From: Methylobacterium sp. Leaf99
Lineage (GTDB): Bacteria; Pseudomonadota; Alphaproteobacteria; Rhizobiales; Beijerinckiaceae
Reading direction: 5' to 3'
DNA: 64,000 nt
Assembly (NCBI RefSeq): GCF_001422375.1
Contig: NZ_LMMU01000001.1
Span: 62,223-126,222 of the forward strand
The translations under genes were made by a program, and so were the position numbers. Below the pieces are notes generated by a model. It worked only from the letters and a program-made list of their open reading frames with translations. It was not told the origin of the DNA and ran no database searches. Shown piece by piece: positions 61,851 to 64,000 of the stretch (its first letter is position 1; each line of letters begins with the position of its first letter).

Positions 61851-62723
61851 TCAATACTTACGGATGATCGGCTCGGGCTGGTAATCGGCAATGACCGGTG
61901 CGGCGACGACACCGCCGAGCATCCAGCGCATGCCGATGCGCACGTCGTGGGAGGTGACTTCCTTGAGCTTGTACGACGCACCGCCGCAGCCCGGGTCGTT
62001 GAAGCAGGTCACCGCGCCGGTGCCGACGTGGCCGAGGTTCATGTAGCGGTAGCCGACTTCGAGCTTGAGGTTGGGCGTGACGCTGTAGCCGAGGCCAGCC
62101 ATGGCGGCCCAGGCGAGGTTCGTGGTGCGCTTGGTGGCGGCGATGCCGAAGCCACCGGCGGCCGAGCCGGCGCCGGTGTCGTTGAATCCGCTCACCGTGT
62201 GGAAAGCCGAACCGACGCCCGCGCCGAGGAACGGGGTCACGCCGTACCACGTGCCGAGATCGACGTAGCCGTTGGCCATCGCGACAACCGTCGACAGGTG
62301 ACCCTGGTCGAAGTCCAGGCCCTTGGCCGGAACGCCGTTGCCGTAAGGCAGGTCGAACTTCTCGACGAAGGAGAAGCGGCCGCCGCCCCGGTACTCGCCG
62401 GTGATGTCACCGCGAAGGAAGCCGTTGAACTGGTAGCCGACGCCGCCACCGGCGAAGAACTGGTCACCCATGCTCTTCTGGTGGATCTCGTAGTCCGGCG
62501 GCAGGGACTTGCCCGGGACGGTGGTGACGACCTTCTCGTAGCTCGCGGCGCCCACACCGACATCGCCGCGCAGGTACCAGCCGCCGCCGATCTCGACGGG
62601 CGGGGGCAGCGGCTCGGGCGGCAGCGGGGGAAGCAGGTCGGCAGCGTATCCGAGGCAGGGCGCTCCCACGCTCGCAAGGAGCGTGAACGAGCGCGCCAAG
62701 GCATTCAGCTTGGAGCGGCGCAT
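61851..62723 (-). CDS. outer-membrane beta-barrel protein, paralogue with ADLLPPLPPEP linker
   Basis: A 290-residue barrel protein. Signal peptide (SFTLLASVGAPCLGYA), linker ADLLPPLPPEPLPPPVEIGG, then GWYLRGDVGVG and MANGYVDLGTWYGVTPFLGA, as in the upstream neighbour. The C-terminal strand SHDVRIGMRWML is followed by a short YQPEPIIRKY tail. These proteins are abundant in Methylobacterium-type envelopes; individual roles are unknown. Its own terminator suggests a separate transcript. Confidence 0.83.
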   Translation of the reverse strand: MRRSKLNALARSFTLLASVGAPCLGYAADLLPPLPPEPLPPPVEIGGGWYLRGDVGVGAASYEKVVTTVPGKSLPPDYEIHQKSMGDQFFAGGGVGYQFNGFLRGDITGEYRGGGRFSFVEKFDLPYGNGVPAKGLDFDQGHLSTVVAMANGYVDLGTWYGVTPFLGAGVGSAFHTVSGFNDTGAGSAAGGFGIAATKRTTNLAWAAMAGLGYSVTPNLKLEVGYRYMNLGHVGTGAVTCFNDPGCGGASYKLKEVTSHDVRIGMRWMLGGVVAAPVIADYQPEPIIRKY

Positions 62724-62942
62724 GGGATTCAGTCCTTCACTCGACCGTCTGCCGGGAGCGAGAGGCGCCGGCTCGGATGACGATCACACCATCGCCCGAG
62801 GGGGTTAAATCGCCCTTAACGTTAAAAGTTATCCTTGCGAGGTCGTTACGGGACGGGTCGACGCCGAGGCCATGTCCCGAAGCACGCGGTGGCCGGTCCC
62901 GCGCCGGTGCATCGTCGACGGCACTCGTATAGACGAGGGGCC

Positions 62943-63269
62943 ATGCGCCCCGAAGATGTTCGAGCCCTTGCCCTGTTACTTCCCGAAGTCGTCGAGGCGG
63001 CGCATCAGGGACATCCCGACTTTCGCCTCGGCGGCCGTATCTTCGCCACCCTGTGGGTGGAGGAAGAACGGGTCGTGCTCAGGCTCACCCCCGACGATCA
63101 GGCGCGGGTCCTCGCGGATGCACCGGACCTGTTCGCCCCGGTTCCGGGCGCGTGGGGTCGACGCGGCTGGACCAGCCTCGACCTGTGGGACGTGGACGAA
63201 GCGGCGTTGCGCGCCGTCCTGCTCGCGGCCTGGCGGAACGTCGCGCCGGCCGCCCTGGACGGGGAATGA
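62943..63269 (+). CDS. MmcQ/YjbR family DNA-binding-like protein
   Basis: A 108-residue protein: LALLLPEVVEAAHQGHPDFR, GGRIFATLWVEEERVVLRLT and WGRRGWTSLDLWDVDEAALR, the standard pattern of the MmcQ/YjbR fold (CyaY-like) with double-stranded DNA-binding suggested for some members. Function not settled. Stand-alone gene, convergent with DUF2093. Confidence 0.87.
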   Translation: MRPEDVRALALLLPEVVEAAHQGHPDFRLGGRIFATLWVEEERVVLRLTPDDQARVLADAPDLFAPVPGAWGRRGWTSLDLWDVDEAALRAVLLAAWRNVAPAALDGE

Positions 63270-63355
63270 GCGGTCCGCGTGCGGGTCCGTGACGGCCCCT
63301 CGTGCCGCGGGCCGTGCGATGTCCGGGCGTCCTCGTCTTACGACGGCCTTGCCGG

Positions 63356-63577
63356 TCAGGCCTCGACGGCGCGTTCGCGCAGACGCTGCATCACGGCTTC
63401 TGGCGTGGCATAGGCCTCCTGATGCACGGCGCTCCAGTAACGCAGGGCATCGAGTTCGATGGATGCACCCGTCACGGCGCAGCGCACGAAACGGCCGGGC
63501 TTGACCACCCGCATGGTGCCGTCGCCATACTCGACCGTCGCCTCGCCCGAAGCGCCCCGTTCAAACCGACCCAGCAT
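63356..63577 (-). CDS. DUF2093 protein
   Basis: A 73-residue protein typical of alphaproteobacteria: LGRFERGASGEATVEYGDGT, KPGRFVRCAVTGASIELDAL and RYWSAVHQEAYATPEAVMQR. The RCAVTGxxIxLDxLRYWSxxxQEAYATPEA line is the DUF2093 signature. Function unknown. Confidence 0.9.
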   Translation of the reverse strand: MLGRFERGASGEATVEYGDGTMRVVKPGRFVRCAVTGASIELDALRYWSAVHQEAYATPEAVMQRLRERAVEA

Positions 63578-63686
63578 CCGTCAAAGCCCCTTCGGCCCAC
63601 TTGATTTCCGACGCCTTCTAGGAGGCGTGGACGGCCATGTCGATGATCCCTCGACAGGGCTCCGGCATCGGTGCCAATGATCGTGC

Positions 63687-64000
63687 ATGAACCTCGATCT
63701 TCAAAGCCTGTTCGACGCCGCGCGGGCCGTGCGCGCCCTGGCTTACGCACCCTATTCGCACTTCACCGTCGGGGCGGCCCTTCGCGACGCCGAGGGCACG
63801 GTCCATGCCGGGTGCAACGTCGAGAACGCCGCCTATCCCGTCGGCACCTGCGCCGAGGCCGGGGCCATTGCCGCCATGGTGGCGGGCGGCGGCCGGACCA
63901 TCCGGGAAATGCTGGTGATGGGGGCCGGCCCCGGCCTCGTCACGCCCTGCGGCGCGTGTCGCCAGCGCATCCGTGAATTCGCCGCGCCCGAGACCGTGAT
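63687..64000 (+). CDS. cdd: cytidine deaminase, 5' part (continues past window)
   Basis: The first 104 codons of cytidine deaminase, which turns (deoxy)cytidine into (deoxy)uridine in pyrimidine salvage. Zinc and catalytic residues are visible: GCNVENAAYPVGTCAEAGAI (Cys and the proton-shuttling Glu) and TPCGACRQRI with the other two cysteines. It starts ALAYAPYSHFTVGAALRD, the usual substrate loop. No downstream neighbour can be seen. Confidence 0.93.
   Translation, partial: MNLDLQSLFDAARAVRALAYAPYSHFTVGAALRDAEGTVHAGCNVENAAYPVGTCAEAGAIAAMVAGGGRTIREMLVMGAGPGLVTPCGACRQRIREFAAPETV

Overview
This window looks like chromosomal DNA of a high-GC alphaproteobacterium, most likely a Methylobacterium/Methylorubrum-type member of the Hyphomicrobiales. 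The reasons are gene content rather than any database search: PhyR with its receiver aspartate at residue 190 next to NepR, two phasins, a long methylsuccinyl-CoA dehydrogenase and a propionyl-CoA carboxylase beta subunit (ethylmalonyl-CoA pathway), pyruvate phosphate dikinase, ATP12, a GcxxLLPPP-type outer-membrane barrel family, and uniformly GC-rich codon use. There are no rRNA, tRNA, CRISPR, phage or intact insertion-sequence genes. Most of it is ordinary, densely packed chromosomal backbone.

Region by region: 0-3.5 kb is a fatty/acyl-CoA operon on the minus strand (acyl-CoA dehydrogenase, enoyl-CoA hydratase, SDR, start of another SDR). 3.7-8 kb holds tsaC/Sua5, wrbA with a divergent LysR regulator and a palindrome between them, a GreA/GreB factor and an AcuI-type reductase. 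8-15 kb is envelope and central carbon: a repeat-containing secreted protein, a SleB-type hydrolase, ppdK, a DUF3096 peptide, an L,D-transpeptidase lipoprotein, a VOC protein and a cNMP-binding protein.

15.4-18.7 kb is the most interesting stretch. It centres on phyR and nepR, the general stress response (GSR) switch. I find six exact matches to the EcfG-type promoter GGAAC-N16/17-CGTT, on both strands, each correctly placed in front of something: a small secreted protein, phyR, nepR, a DUF1328 membrane peptide, an undescribed basic 53-residue protein, and a stretch with no reading frame that ends in a strong terminator. The last is a candidate ~93-nt stress-induced small RNA with a C-rich loop, reminiscent of Caulobacter GsrN. 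A KGG-type stress protein at 15.5 kb has a near-match promoter. The sigma factor EcfG itself and a sensor kinase are not in the window.

18.7-29 kb: OprB-type porin, MntH with a perfect 18-bp palindrome upstream, a metallo-hydrolase, DUF1499, MarR, HAD and YkgJ-type proteins, a class III aminotransferase, a Tat-exported phosphoesterase and small proteins. 29-36 kb: pccB, then rluC / PsiF-like / HAD / ATP12 in one direction, and a short Hsp70 homologue. 36.7-48 kb: PAS-PAS-GGDEF-EAL protein, rarA, HtrA protease, two phasins with a PhaR-like site, a divergent pair of related glycosyltransferases, a small conserved protein, and methylsuccinyl-CoA dehydrogenase. 48-58 kb is envelope-related: EamA exporter, YihY, transglutaminase-like protease, a MITE-like element, an NdvA-like glucan exporter, MotA/MotB, a CAP lipoprotein and a large MscS channel. 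58.8-64 kb: HNH nuclease, three outer-membrane beta-barrels, YjbR, DUF2093 and the start of cytidine deaminase.

Functional identities rest on motifs and remembered family sequences; no alignment or database search was run. Promoters, operators, the RNA gene and hairpins are pattern calls and are marked as such.
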